This document shows positions 1-10,350 of a DNA stretch of 64,000 bases, piece by piece. A program made the translations under genes and the position numbers. The stretch spans positions 1 to 64,000 of the forward strand of contig NZ_JAJNDA010000015.1 of NCBI RefSeq assembly GCF_021026295.1, read 5' to 3'. The notes beneath the pieces were generated by a model. That model was not told the DNA's origin and did not search any database. It worked only from the letters and a program-made list of their open reading frames with translations. The DNA comes from Actinomycetospora soli. Its GTDB lineage: Bacteria > Actinomycetota > Actinomycetes > Mycobacteriales > Pseudonocardiaceae. The first letter of the stretch is position 1, and each line of letters starts with the position of its first letter.

Positions 1-177
1 GACATCCCGCCGCCCCCGTAACCGCCGGAGGACGACGAGGTGACCGAGGAGGACATGTACGCCGAGGCGCACGCCGACCCCGGCGGCGGCGAGCGCGTCG
101 CGGCGCGCAATCCCGACGACGCCGCGATGGAGCTGCTCACCCAGCACCTCGGCGCCCGCCGGGTCGACGGGCGCTGA
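1..177 (+). CDS. dnaX: DNA polymerase III gamma/tau subunit, C-terminal end (partial; in-frame TAA)
   Basis: Only the last part of the gene lies in the window. The frame ending at TGA 175-177 reads an acidic, proline-rich stretch followed by MELLTQHLGARR. As I recall, this matches the conserved C-terminal tail of actinobacterial DnaZX (acidic linker, then ...ELL...LGARR). DnaX is the clamp-loader subunit of the replicative polymerase, and this tail is its extreme C-terminus. In the same frame a TAA at 19-21 interrupts the tail: the six codons before it (DIPPPP) and all codons after it fit one continuous protein. Taken literally, the protein loses about 51 residues. A one-base change from GAA would explain it, as would a sequencing error. 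Position next to ybaB and recR supports dnaX. Confidence 0.6.
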
Positions 178-189
178 GGCGCCCGCCGC

Positions 190-253
190 GCCGCGAGGTG
201 CACGTCAGGCACATCCGGTCGCCCGGGACGCTGCCTGACGGCACCTTCGCGGC
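190..253. terminator. Long hairpin between convergent dnaX and S9 peptidase
   Basis: Arms at 190-211 and 232-253 are nearly perfect inverse complements over 22 bases (GCCGCGAGGTGC...CGTCAGGCA against TGCCTGACG...CACCTTCGCGGC) with a roughly 20-nt loop. It fills the gap between two genes that end towards each other, so it probably stops transcription in both directions. Confidence 0.6.
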
Positions 254-262
254 ACGCGTGAC

Positions 263-2077
263 TCAGCCCAGGACGCGCCCCAGGAAGTCGATGGCCCGCG
301 GGTACGCGTCGAGCCGGTTGGCGCGCTTGGCCAGCCCGTGGCCCTCGTCGTCGTAGACCACCAGCTCCACCTCGACGCCGTTCCCACGCACGGCGGCCGC
401 GACCTGCTCGGCCTCCGAGAGCGGCACCCGCGGGTCGTTGGCGCCGTGGATGACGAACAGCGGGGCGCGGACGTCGGTGATCCGGTTGAGCGGGGAGGCC
501 GACTCCAGGAACTCCCGGTCGCGCTCGAGCGAGCCGTACTCCCGCTCGCGGTGCGCGCGGCGGTACGGCGAGGTGTTCTCCAGGAACGTCACCAGCGACG
601 AGATGCCGACGATGTCGACGCCGGCCGCCCACCGCTCGGGCTGGAACGCGACGCCCGCGAGCACCATGTAGCCGCCGTACGAGCCGCCCCACAGCGCCGA
701 GCGCGCCGGGTCCAACCCGAGCTGCGGCAGGAACTCGTGGATCGCGGCGAGGTCGGCGACCGAGTCGAGCCGACGCTCCACGTCGTCGAGCGAGTACCAG
801 CGCTTGCCGTAGCCGACCGACCCGCGCACGTTCGGGACCAGCACGGTGTGTCCCTGCGCGACCAGCGCCTGTGTGATCGGCGAGAACGAGCGGACCGACT
901 GCCCCTCCGGCCCGCCGTGGATGATCAGCACGCTCGACCCGGTGGGCGCGGCGGGGGCGTAGACGAAGCAGGGGACGGTCTCGCCGTCGGGCGTGGGGAT
1001 CCCGACGCTGGTCGGGGTGACGAGGTCCAGACCGTCGAGGTCCTCGGACCACGACGCGACGGTGCCCGTGCGCCCGGTCGCGGCGTCCACGAGCACGACG
1101 TCCGCCGCGACGGTCGGCGACGTCCACGTCAGCGCGAGGCCCTGCGAGTCGGCCGACCATCGCGGCAGCGTGAGGAAGTCCCCCACCCCGACGCCGGGTG
1201 TGACCACGTCGCGCAGGTGCGCGCCGCTCTCCGCGTCGTGGATCGCGAACCGCGAGGACCCGTCGTCGTCGGTGACGACCAGCAGCAGCCGACCGTCGGG
1301 GGAGAGCCGCCCGGAGACGTCGTGCGCGTCGTCCGTCACCAGGTAGGAGACGTTTCCCGGGAACGACGCGGTCGGGTCCAGCCGGGCGATGCCCGTCCGG
1401 TCGCGCCCGGCGTTCGTGGTGACGAGCGCGGCCGAGGAGTCCGGCAGCCACTGCAGGCCCCCGAAGATGGCCGGCTCGTCGGCGGAGGTCACCTCGGTGG
1501 TCCCGCTGCCCGAGAGCAGCAGCACCTGGGAGCTCAGCGCCGACGTGCCCGGCCGCGTCATCAACGCCGCCGACCCGTCCGGCGCCACCGCTGCACCCCC
1601 GACCATGCCGCCGCCGTCGTAGAGCACCGTCTCCTCGCCGCTCGCCACCTGGCGGAGCACGAGGTCGAAGTCGACGCCGTTGCGGCGGTTCGTGGCGTAG
1701 ACGACGCGCCCGTCGTCGAGGATCTCGGCGAGGGAGTGGATGTAGCGGGGGTCGCGGACGAGCGGCTCGAGGTCGTCGGTGCCGAGGGGAGCCTCGACGT
1801 CCTCGGGGCGCAGCAGGGAGAGCTGGGCGCGCTCGTCGCCGTCGGTGTCGTGCGAGACGACGATCGTGCGGGGCTCGACGCCCTTGAGGTAGCGCCCGGA
1901 GCACGCCCCCGGCAGCGCGGTCAGCGGGCGGCGGCTGCCGTCGGGCGCCAGCTCGACCAGCTGCACCGTGCCGGAGGTGTCGTCGCCGGCGAGGACCCGG
2001 CCGTCGGCCGCCACGTCGAAGGCCCGCCACGTGCGGGCGGACAGCAGGCGGGTCACGAGTTCGGCGGTGTCGCTCAC
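263..2077 (-). CDS. S9 family peptidase (prolyl oligopeptidase/dipeptidyl-peptidase type)
   Basis: 604 residues. The N-terminal part (about 1-360) is a beta-propeller-like region rich in short DG and WS repeats, as in S9 peptidases. The C-terminal third is an alpha/beta-hydrolase domain with the nucleophile elbow GGSYGG (Ser466), Asp548 in HGANDP and His580 in DEGHG, a complete catalytic triad. The family cleaves short peptides or acyl-aminoacyl bonds, often after proline. No signal peptide is visible, so it is probably cytoplasmic. It starts at ATG 2077, divergent from ybaB, and converges on dnaX across a long hairpin. A second, distant S9 gene occurs at 14874-16739. Substrate is unknown. 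Confidence 0.88.
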   Translation of the reverse strand: MSDTAELVTRLLSARTWRAFDVAADGRVLAGDDTSGTVQLVELAPDGSRRPLTALPGACSGRYLKGVEPRTIVVSHDTDGDERAQLSLLRPEDVEAPLGTDDLEPLVRDPRYIHSLAEILDDGRVVYATNRRNGVDFDLVLRQVASGEETVLYDGGGMVGGAAVAPDGSAALMTRPGTSALSSQVLLLSGSGTTEVTSADEPAIFGGLQWLPDSSAALVTTNAGRDRTGIARLDPTASFPGNVSYLVTDDAHDVSGRLSPDGRLLLVVTDDDGSSRFAIHDAESGAHLRDVVTPGVGVGDFLTLPRWSADSQGLALTWTSPTVAADVVLVDAATGRTGTVASWSEDLDGLDLVTPTSVGIPTPDGETVPCFVYAPAAPTGSSVLIIHGGPEGQSVRSFSPITQALVAQGHTVLVPNVRGSVGYGKRWYSLDDVERRLDSVADLAAIHEFLPQLGLDPARSALWGGSYGGYMVLAGVAFQPERWAAGVDIVGISSLVTFLENTSPYRRAHREREYGSLERDREFLESASPLNRITDVRAPLFVIHGANDPRVPLSEAEQVAAAVRGNGVEVELVVYDDEGHGLAKRANRLDAYPRAIDFLGRVLG

Positions 2078-2143
2078 GGCCCCACCCTGCCAGCCGGAAC
2101 CCGCGGCCGTCGTCGGGAACGGGAGACGCCCTACCCTGGGGGT

Positions 2144-2488
2144 GTGCAGCCAGGACAGCCGGACATGCCCGACATGGGTGCCCTCCTCCAGCAGGCCCAG
2201 GCCATGCAGGAGCAGCTCATGAACGCCCAGGCCGAACTGGCGGAGACCGAGGTGACCGGCCAGGCCGGCAACGGCCTCGTCACCGTCACCCAGACCGCCG
2301 CCGGGGAGATCCGCGGGATCACGATCGACCCGAAGGTGGTGGACCCGAGCGACGTCGAGACCCTGCAGGACCTCGTGCTCGGCGCGCTCGCCGACGCCGC
2401 CGACGCCGCGCAGCAGCTCCAGGCCGAGAAGATGGGCCCGCTCGCCGGTGGGCTGGACATGGGCGGCGGCCCGCAGTTGGGGATGTAG
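2144..2488 (+). CDS. ybaB: YbaB/EbfC family nucleoid-associated protein
   Basis: 114 residues, starting at GTG 2144: [19 protein letters not shown], then a coiled [11 protein letters not shown] helix, the characteristic G-NG-V-V-T strand region ([15 protein letters not shown]) and a C-terminal helix ([16 protein letters not shown]). Family members are small dimeric DNA-binding proteins of the nucleoid, typically co-transcribed with recR and dnaX, as here: recR begins 5 nt after the stop. A TACCCT -10 box at 2132-2137 ends 6 nt before the GTG, so the transcript probably starts at the start codon (leaderless). An in-frame ATG at 2165 is a weaker alternative start. Rv3716c is the mycobacterial counterpart by position. 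Confidence 0.9.
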   Translation: MQPGQPDMPDMGALLQQAQAMQEQLMNAQAELAETEVTGQAGNGLVTVTQTAAGEIRGITIDPKVVDPSDVETLQDLVLGALADAADAAQQLQAEKMGPLAGGLDMGGGPQLGM

Positions 2489-2493
2489 CGAGC

Positions 2494-3123
2494 GTGTTCG
2501 AAGGCCCGGTCCAGGACCTGATCGACGAGCTCGGCCGGCTCCCCGGGATCGGGCCGAAGAGCGCCCAGCGCCTGGCGTTCCACCTCCTCGGTGCCGAGGA
2601 GGCCGACATCACGCGCCTGCAGGACGCGCTCGGCAAGGTGAAGGCCGGCGTCGTGTTCTGCGAGGTCTGCGGCAACGTCAGCGAGAAGCAGCGCTGCCGC
2701 ATCTGCGCGGACGCCCGACGGGACGCGACGCTCGTCTGCGTCGTCGAGGAGCCCAAGGACGTCATGGCCGTGGAGCGCACCCGCGAGTTCCGCGGGCGCT
2801 ACCACGTGCTGGGCGGCGCGCTCGACCCGATGGGCGGCATCGGGCCCGACCAGCTCCGCGTCCGCGAGCTCCTGCGCCGCATCGGCGGCCAGCCCACCGA
2901 GGGCGGGGAGCAGGAGCCCGAGATCAGCGAGGTCATCCTCGCGATGGACCCCAACACCGAGGGCGAGGCGACCGCGACCTACCTCGTCCGGCTGCTCCGG
3001 GACTTCCCGGGCCTCACGGTGACGAAGCTGGCCAGCGGCCTGCCGATGGGCGGCGACCTCGAGTTCGCCGACGAGCTGACCCTGGGGCGGGCGCTCGCGG
3101 GGAGGAGGCCTACGGCCTTGTGA
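2494..3123 (+). CDS. recR: Recombination protein RecR
   Basis: 209 residues with GTG start. The N-terminal helix-hairpin-helix ([20 protein letters not shown]) is followed by a four-cysteine zinc motif (C-x2-C ... C-x2-C in [16 protein letters not shown]) and a TOPRIM domain ([12 protein letters not shown] ... [13 protein letters not shown]). RecR works with RecO/RecF to load RecA at gaps during recombinational repair. It sits 5 nt behind ybaB in what is surely one operon. The stop codon TGA 3121-3123 lies inside the 40-bp hairpin at 3120-3159, and the C-terminus (GRRPTAL) differs slightly from the usual GRR-V ending, as if the hairpin had replaced the original 3' end. Confidence 0.95.
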   Translation: MFEGPVQDLIDELGRLPGIGPKSAQRLAFHLLGAEEADITRLQDALGKVKAGVVFCEVCGNVSEKQRCRICADARRDATLVCVVEEPKDVMAVERTREFRGRYHVLGGALDPMGGIGPDQLRVRELLRRIGGQPTEGGEQEPEISEVILAMDPNTEGEATATYLVRLLRDFPGLTVTKLASGLPMGGDLEFADELTLGRALAGRRPTAL

Positions 3124-3162
3124 GTACTTGTGACGGTCATACCCGTCACAAGTACTCACGGG
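3120..3162. repeat. 43-bp hairpin repeat, copy 1 (bidirectional terminator candidate)
   Basis: Perfect 17-bp arms (GTGAGTACTTGTGACGG and its inverse complement) at 3120-3136 and 3143-3159 around the 6-nt loop TCATAC. The same 43 bases recur identically at 5365-5407, and a variant with compensated arm changes is at 47473-47512. It contains the recR stop codon and ends 6 nt before the stop of the convergent WYL regulator gene. Confidence 0.85.
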
Positions 3163-3165
3163 TGT

Positions 3166-4167
3166 TCACCTCGTGGCCCGCGCGTACCGGGCCGCGAGGG
3201 TGCGGACGTGCTCGGCGAGGGCCGGCGGCTCGAGGACCCGGAAGTCCAGGTCGAGGAGCCCGACGAACACCGCGATCATCTCGAGGCTGTCCGCCCCGGT
3301 CACGAGGATCGACCGCTCGTCGTCGAGGGCCTCCACGGCCCCGACGGCGGGGTTGATGCGGGCGATCACCTCGTCCGCGGGCGCAGCGACCTCGATCCGG
3401 GCGTGCACCGCCCACCCGCTGCTGGCCACCTGCCGGACCACGAACGCGGCGTAGTCGTCGGCGGCGTGCACCCCCGGCTGCGCCGGCAGCGTCCGCGGGA
3501 CGAAGCGCGCCCCGTGCGGGGGCCGCAGCCGGACCCGGTCGAGCCGGAGCGGACGCCACGACCCGTCCGCGACCTCGACGGCGACGAGGTACCAGCGCTG
3601 CTGCCAGCGCACGACGCGGTACGGCTCCACGGTCAGCGGCGGGGTCGGGGCGAGCTCGGTGCTCGCCGGGTCGACCCCGTCGTCGAGCCGGAGGCAGCGG
3701 CGGTCGCGGACCGCGGCCGACACCACCCGCAGGACGTCCGCCCCGACCTCGGGCTCCGGGTCGGTGCTCGCCGTCGTCCGGGGTCCCTCGACGGTCGAGT
3801 CGTGCAGGGCCGTCAGCTCGCGGCGCAGCCGGTCGGGCATCACCTGCTCGAGCTTGCGGAGGGCGCTCGCGCTGCTCCGGTCCACGCCCGCGACCCCCGC
3901 CGCCGCGCGGAGCCCCACCGCCACCGCGACCGCCTCGTCGTCGTCCAGGAGCAGGGGCGGGAGCGACCCGCCGGCGCCGAGCCGGTAGCTCCCCGTGCGG
4001 CCCGTCGTGGACTCCACGGGATAGCCGAGCGCCCGGAGACGGGCGACGTCGTTCCGGACGGTGCGGACCCCGACCCCCGTCCGGTCCGCCAGCTCCGGGC
4101 CGGTCCAGGACGGCCGGGTGGTCAGCAGCGCGAGGAGCGCCAGGAGCCGGGTCGAGGTCGTCGTCAT
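3166..4167 (-). CDS. WYL-domain transcriptional regulator (HTH_11 plus WYL)
   Basis: 333 residues. The N-terminus is a winged helix-turn-helix of the DeoR/HTH_11 type (about 5-60: LLALLTTRP, ELADRTGVGVRTVRNDVARLRALGYPVE). It is followed by an alpha-helical linker and a WYL domain (about 145-300; VEPYRVVRWQQRWYLVAVEV), which in this family senses ligands or nucleic acid. It is transcribed divergently from the epoxide hydrolase at 4232 across a 64-bp spacer, so it most likely controls that gene and itself. It ends just beyond hairpin repeat copy 1, convergent with recR. The ligand is not predictable. Confidence 0.85.
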   Translation of the reverse strand: MTTTSTRLLALLALLTTRPSWTGPELADRTGVGVRTVRNDVARLRALGYPVESTTGRTGSYRLGAGGSLPPLLLDDDEAVAVAVGLRAAAGVAGVDRSSASALRKLEQVMPDRLRRELTALHDSTVEGPRTTASTDPEPEVGADVLRVVSAAVRDRRCLRLDDGVDPASTELAPTPPLTVEPYRVVRWQQRWYLVAVEVADGSWRPLRLDRVRLRPPHGARFVPRTLPAQPGVHAADDYAAFVVRQVASSGWAVHARIEVAAPADEVIARINPAVGAVEALDDERSILVTGADSLEMIAVFVGLLDLDFRVLEPPALAEHVRTLAARYARATR

Positions 4168-4231
4168 CGTCGACGAGGATGGTTGGTTAACGAGGAACGA
4201 TCCATACCTGGTTGCTTCCTACCGTTCTCCC
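4168..4231. promoter_or_regulatory. Divergent promoter region of WYL regulator and epoxide hydrolase
   Basis: 64 bp. TACCGT at 4220-4225 is a -10 box 6 nt before the hydrolase ATG, so that gene is probably leaderless. GGTTG appears twice (in GGTTGGTTAA near 4181 and GGTTGCTT near 4210), a direct repeat that could be the regulator's binding site. Confidence 0.4.
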
Positions 4232-5368
4232 ATGAGCACAGCACCGGCCACCATCCGCCCCTTCACCGTCGCCGTCGGGCAGGCCGACCTCGACGACCTG
4301 CAGGACCGCCTCGCCCGCACCCGCTTCCCGGCGCCCGCGCCGGGCGACGACTGGACCTACGGGACCCCGACCGCCTACCTGCGCGAGATGGTCGAGGCCT
4401 GGCGGTCCTTCGACTGGCGGGCGGTGGAGGAGCGGATCAACCGCTTCGAGCACGTCCTGGTGGAGGTCGACGGCCGGACGGTCCACGCGATCCACGCCCG
4501 GTCCGCGGAGCCGACGGCCACCCCGCTGCTGCTCGCGCACAGCTACCCGGGGTCGTTCCTGGACTTCGTCGACATGATCGAGCCCCTCGTCGACCCGGTC
4601 GCGCACGGCGGCCGGCCGGAGGACGCCTTCCACGTCGTGGTGCCCTCGATGCCCGGCACCGGGTTCAGCCCGGCCGTCGACGAGCCCGGCTGGACGACGC
4701 GGCGGACCGCCGAGCTCTACGACCGGGTGATGCGCGGTCTCGGCTACGAGTCGTACGCCGTCCACGGCAGCGACGTGGGTGCGACCGTGGCCCGTGAACT
4801 CGGCCTGCTGGCCCCGGCCGGGCTGCTCGGGATCCACGTCCTGCAACTGTTCTCGTTCCCGTCCGGCGACCCGGCGGAGTTCGAGGGGTTCGGCCCCGAG
4901 GAGTACGCCGCCCTGGAGCACATGCAGTGGTTCCAGGCGGTGGGTGGCTACAACCAGATGAACGCGTCCCGGCCGCAGACGGTGGGCGCCCTGCTCGCGG
5001 ACTCGCCGGTCGCGCAGCTGGCCTACGGCGAGCTGTTCGCGTCGTTCGGCAACGGGACGAGCCTGTTGACCCGCGACCAGGTGCTCGCCCAGGTCACGCT
5101 CGCGTGGCTGACCGACAGCGGCGCCGCCGCGGCCCGGTACTACCTCGAGGACGCCCGCGCCGCGGCCGAGCCGGCCGTCAACCACACGCCGACCGCCGTG
5201 CTCGTCTTCCCGGACGACTTCCGGACGATCCGGTCGCTCGCCGAGCGGGACAACTCCGCCGTCGTGCGCTTCACCCGGGCGACCCGGGGCGGGCACTACG
5301 CGTCGATGGAGAACCCGGCCGAGATCGTGGCGGACCTGCGGACTATGAGGTGGCCGGAGGCCTCGTGA
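4232..5368 (+). CDS. Epoxide hydrolase family protein (alpha/beta hydrolase with EHN domain)
   Basis: 378 residues from ATG 4232. The N-terminal EHN-type region (FTVAVGQADLDDLQDRLARTRFP ... typical of microsomal-type epoxide hydrolases) precedes an alpha/beta-hydrolase fold with the oxyanion HSYPGS, the nucleophile elbow HGSDVGATV (Asp181) and the C-terminal GGHYASMENP (His355). An Asp nucleophile rather than Ser is expected for epoxide hydrolases, which open epoxides to diols through an ester intermediate. It is cytoplasmic, with no signal peptide. It is divergent from the WYL regulator and ends inside the second 43-bp hairpin repeat (TGA 5366-5368). The physiological epoxide is unknown. Confidence 0.88.
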   Translation: MSTAPATIRPFTVAVGQADLDDLQDRLARTRFPAPAPGDDWTYGTPTAYLREMVEAWRSFDWRAVEERINRFEHVLVEVDGRTVHAIHARSAEPTATPLLLAHSYPGSFLDFVDMIEPLVDPVAHGGRPEDAFHVVVPSMPGTGFSPAVDEPGWTTRRTAELYDRVMRGLGYESYAVHGSDVGATVARELGLLAPAGLLGIHVLQLFSFPSGDPAEFEGFGPEEYAALEHMQWFQAVGGYNQMNASRPQTVGALLADSPVAQLAYGELFASFGNGTSLLTRDQVLAQVTLAWLTDSGAAAARYYLEDARAAAEPAVNHTPTAVLVFPDDFRTIRSLAERDNSAVVRFTRATRGGHYASMENPAEIVADLRTMRWPEAS

Positions 5369-5407
5369 GTACTTGTGACGGTCATACCCGTCACAAGTAC
5401 TCACGGG
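5365..5407. repeat. 43-bp hairpin repeat, copy 2 (bidirectional terminator candidate)
   Basis: Identical in all 43 bases to the copy at 3120-3162. It contains the stop codon of the epoxide hydrolase gene and lies 6 nt before the stop codon of convergent leuA. With copy 1 it brackets the regulator/hydrolase pair exactly. Confidence 0.85.
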
Positions 5408-5413
5408 ACGAAG

Positions 5414-7465
<2,052 letters not shown>

Positions 7466-7502
7466 TTACCAGTCGGTAGTGATGCGTGCCATCATCTGCG
7501 CC

Positions 7503-7856
7503 ATGACCCAGGACGCCGACACCGGCTCCCAGCGCAAGGCGAACACCTCGGCCGACCTGCGTGCGCTCGCGAGCAAGTCGCTCACCCTCGCCGCGTCGGT
7601 CATCAAGATCCTCTGCACGATCTTCGCCGCGATCCTCGTCATCCACATCGTGCTGACGGTGGCCTCGGCGAACCCGCAGAACGGGATCACGACGTTCTTC
7701 GCGGACGCCGCGAACAGCCTCACGCTCGGCATCGGGGACCTGTTCCTGCCGGCCAGCGAGTCGCTCAAGGTGATCCTGAACTACGGCCTCGCGGCCGTGG
7801 TCTGGCTGGTCATCGGGGCGGTCGTCGCGCGCATCCTCAACGCGCTGGCGCCCTGA
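7503..7856 (+). CDS. Small two-helix membrane protein of unknown function
   Basis: 117 residues from ATG 7503. After a polar start (MTQDADTGSQRKANTSADL) there are two hydrophobic helices: about 38-57 (IKILCTIFAAILVIHIVLTV) and about 92-114 (ILNYGLAAVVWLVIGAVVARIL). Between them lies a moderately polar loop. No catalytic motif is visible. It is transcribed divergently from leuA and ends about 80 bp before ask. An in-frame upstream ATG gives a longer, less convincing N-terminus. No function can be proposed beyond an inner-membrane location. Confidence 0.7.
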   Translation: MTQDADTGSQRKANTSADLRALASKSLTLAASVIKILCTIFAAILVIHIVLTVASANPQNGITTFFADAANSLTLGIGDLFLPASESLKVILNYGLAAVVWLVIGAVVARILNALAP

Positions 7857-7889
7857 TCACAGGCCCGGCCCGGGCGATCTGACCTCGGC

Positions 7890-7913
7890 TAGGGTGGACG
7901 CGCACACGTCCAC
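7890..7913 (+). promoter_or_regulatory. ask promoter -10 box and 5' hairpin
   Basis: TAGGGT at 7890-7895 overlaps a perfect 7-bp inverted repeat (GTGGACG 7894-7900, CGTCCAC 7907-7913). A purine-rich ribosome-binding stretch (AGAGGAG) follows, ahead of the GTG at 7938. Confidence 0.35.
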
Positions 7914-7937
7914 CAGAGGAGCCGGAGGTCGGTCGCC

Positions 7938-9203
7938 GTGGCGCTCGTCGTCCAGAAGTACGGCGGGTCGTCCGTCCAGTCCGCGGAGCGCATCAAGCGC
8001 GTGGCGGAACGGATCATGCGCACCCGCAAGGACGGCAACGACGTGGTGGTGGTCGCCTCCGCGATGGGTGACACCACCGACGAGCTGACCGATCTGGCGC
8101 TCGCGGTGCACCCGGCGCCGCCGCCGCGGGAGCTGGACATGCTCCTGACGTCGGGCGAGCGCATCTCCAACGCGTTGCTCGCCATGGCGATCAACGCCCT
8201 GGGCGGTCGCGCCCGGAGCTTCACCGGCTCGCAGGCGGGCATGATCACCACCGGCAAGCACGGCGACGCCCGGATCATCGAGGTGACGCCGGGGCGCATC
8301 TTCTCCGCGCTGGCCGAGGACGGGGTCGCGCTGGTCGCGGGCTTCCAGGGCGTGAGCGCGGACTCCAAGGAGATCACCACGCTCGGCCGGGGCGGCTCGG
8401 ACACCACCGCTGTGGCGATGGCGGCCGCGATGCAGGCCGACGTCTGCGAGATCTACACCGACGTGGACGGCGTCTACTCCGCCGACCCGCGCATCGTCCC
8501 GAACGCGAAGCTGCTCGAGACCATCACCTACGAGGAGATGCTCGAGATGGCCGCGTGCGGGGCGAAGGTGCTGCACCTGCGCGCGGTGGAGTACGCGCGC
8601 CGCGAGGGCGTGCCGCTGCGGGTGCGGTCCTCGTACACCGACCAGCCCGGCACGACGATCGTCGGGTCCATCGAGGAGCTCAGCGTGGAACAGGCCGTCC
8701 TCACCGGGGTCGCGCACGACCGGTCCGAGGCCAAGGTGACCGTCGTCGGGGTGCCCGACCAGCCGGGCTTCGCCGCCCGCATCTTCCGGGCCGTCGCCGA
8801 CGTCGACATCAACATCGACATGGTGCTGCAGAACATCTCGCACCTGAAGACGGGCAAGACCGACGTGACGTTCACGCTGCCGGTCAAGGACGGGCCCCGC
8901 GCGGTCGAGGCGCTCTCCGCCGTGCAGGCCGAGGTGGGCCACGAGGAGGTCATCTACGACGAGCACGTCGGCAAGGTGACCCTCGTCGGCGCCGGCATGC
9001 GCAGCCACCCCGGCGTCACGGCGACGTTCTGCGAGTCGCTCGCCGAGGCCGGCGTGAACATCGAGATGATGAACACCTCGGAGATCCGCATCTCCGCCCT
9101 GATCCGCGACACCCAGCTCGACGACGCCGTGCGCGCCCTGCACGAGGCCTTCGACCTCGGCGGCGACACCGAGGCCGTCGTCCACGCCGGCACCGGTCGC
9201 TAG
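7938..9203 (+). CDS. ask: Aspartate kinase (alpha subunit)
   Basis: 421 residues from GTG 7938. It phosphorylates aspartate, the entry to lysine, threonine, methionine and diaminopimelate synthesis. The kinase domain begins VVQKYGGSS (Lys7) and includes [14 protein letters not shown] and [15 protein letters not shown]. Two ACT domains follow (about 265-340 and 345-415), the allosteric lysine/threonine sites. asd follows 9 nt later in the same direction. The length equals that remembered for the Corynebacterium glutamicum LysC alpha subunit, and the internal beta start is present at the same place. Confidence 0.95.
   Translation: MALVVQKYGGSSVQSAERIKRVAERIMRTRKDGNDVVVVASAMGDTTDELTDLALAVHPAPPPRELDMLLTSGERISNALLAMAINALGGRARSFTGSQAGMITTGKHGDARIIEVTPGRIFSALAEDGVALVAGFQGVSADSKEITTLGRGGSDTTAVAMAAAMQADVCEIYTDVDGVYSADPRIVPNAKLLETITYEEMLEMAACGAKVLHLRAVEYARREGVPLRVRSSYTDQPGTTIVGSIEELSVEQAVLTGVAHDRSEAKVTVVGVPDQPGFAARIFRAVADVDINIDMVLQNISHLKTGKTDVTFTLPVKDGPRAVEALSAVQAEVGHEEVIYDEHVGKVTLVGAGMRSHPGVTATFCESLAEAGVNIEMMNTSEIRISALIRDTQLDDAVRALHEAFDLGGDTEAVVHAGTGR
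8685..9203 (+). CDS. Aspartate kinase beta subunit (internal in-frame start)
   Basis: GTG at 8685 is in frame with ask (codon 250), and GAGGAG at 8673-8678 sits 6 nt before it, an ideal ribosome site inside a coding region. The 172-residue product contains only the two ACT domains, exactly the arrangement known for the alpha2beta2 aspartokinases of corynebacteria and other Gram-positives, where the beta chain is translated from such a start. That it is used here is inferred. Confidence 0.6.
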   Translation: MEQAVLTGVAHDRSEAKVTVVGVPDQPGFAARIFRAVADVDINIDMVLQNISHLKTGKTDVTFTLPVKDGPRAVEALSAVQAEVGHEEVIYDEHVGKVTLVGAGMRSHPGVTATFCESLAEAGVNIEMMNTSEIRISALIRDTQLDDAVRALHEAFDLGGDTEAVVHAGTGR

Positions 9204-9212
9204 GAGACCCGC

Positions 9213-10265
9213 ATGACCACCCTCGCCATCGTCGGCGCCACCGGCGCGGTCGGCTCCGTCATGATCGACATCATCGACGCGCGCGAGACCGTGCCGTGGT
9301 CGGAGATCCGGCTCATCGCCTCGCCCCGCTCCGCGGGCAAGCGCCTCACCGTCCGCGGGCAGGAGATCGAGGTGATCGCGCTGTCCGAGGAGGCCTTCGA
9401 CGGCGTCGATATCGCGATGTTCGACGTGCCCGACGAGGTCAGCGCCACCTGGGCGCCGGTGGCCGCCGCCCGCGGTGCGATCGCGGTCGACAACTCCGGC
9501 GCGTTCCGCATGGACCCCGACGTCCCGCTGGTCGTCCCCGAGGTCAACGCCGAGGCCGCGCGCACCCGCCCCAAGGGCATCGTCTCGAACCCGAACTGCA
9601 CGACGCTGTCGATGATGGCGGCGATCGGGGCCCTGCACCGCGCCTTCACCCTCACCGAGCTGGTCGTCGCGAGCTACCAGGCCGCGTCCGGCGCGGGCCA
9701 GGAGGGCATCGACCGCCTGCAGGCCGAGGTGTCCGCCGTGGCGGGCAAGGACGTCGGCCACCGTGCCGGCGACGTGCGCGAGGCGCTCTCGGCCGCGGGC
9801 CTGTCCGCCGAGTCACCGTTCCCGGCGCCGCTCGCGCTCAACGTCGTGCCGTGGGCGGGGTCCTACAAGGACGGCGGGTGGAGCTCCGAGGAGCTCAAGG
9901 TCCGCAACGAGTCCCGCAAGATCCTCGGGATCGACGACCTCAAGGTGTCGGCCACCTGCGTGCGCGTCCCCGTCGTCACCACCCACGCCTTGGCGGTGCA
10001 CGCGACGTTCGCCTCGCCGGTGGAGGTCGAGACCGCCCGCCAGGTGTTCGCGGCGCAGCCGTCGATCGTGGTCGTCGACGAGCCGCGCGAGGGCCGGTTC
10101 CCGACGCCGGCCGACGTCGTCGGCGAGGACCCCACCTACGTGGGCCGCGTCCGGCAGGCGCTGGACTTCCCGAACACGCTCGACTTCTTCGTGTGCGGCG
10201 ACAACCTGCGCAAGGGCGCGGCGCTGAACACCTACGAGATCGCCGAGGAGCTCGTGCGTTCCTGA
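9213..10265 (+). CDS. asd: Aspartate-semialdehyde dehydrogenase
   Basis: 350 residues. It makes aspartate semialdehyde from aspartyl phosphate with NADPH, directly after aspartate kinase. The N-terminal Rossmann motif is [14 protein letters not shown]. The catalytic cysteine is Cys129 in SNPNCTT; the substrate-binding region and [12 protein letters not shown] are present. It is 9 nt downstream of ask with a GGAGA ribosome site, so the two form an operon (as Rv3709c-Rv3708c do). The stop codon is part of TTCCTGACGGCGGGTG, a sequence also found at the stop of the HxlR gene (23687-23702). Confidence 0.95.
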   Translation: MTTLAIVGATGAVGSVMIDIIDARETVPWSEIRLIASPRSAGKRLTVRGQEIEVIALSEEAFDGVDIAMFDVPDEVSATWAPVAAARGAIAVDNSGAFRMDPDVPLVVPEVNAEAARTRPKGIVSNPNCTTLSMMAAIGALHRAFTLTELVVASYQAASGAGQEGIDRLQAEVSAVAGKDVGHRAGDVREALSAAGLSAESPFPAPLALNVVPWAGSYKDGGWSSEELKVRNESRKILGIDDLKVSATCVRVPVVTTHALAVHATFASPVEVETARQVFAAQPSIVVVDEPREGRFPTPADVVGEDPTYVGRVRQALDFPNTLDFFVCGDNLRKGAALNTYEIAEELVRS

Positions 10266-10350
10266 CGGCGGGTGCCGACGGCGGGTGTCGCGGGGTCGGT
10301 GGATCGGGTAGCTCCGCCGGATCGCACTTCACCGGACGAGAGGTGACCCC

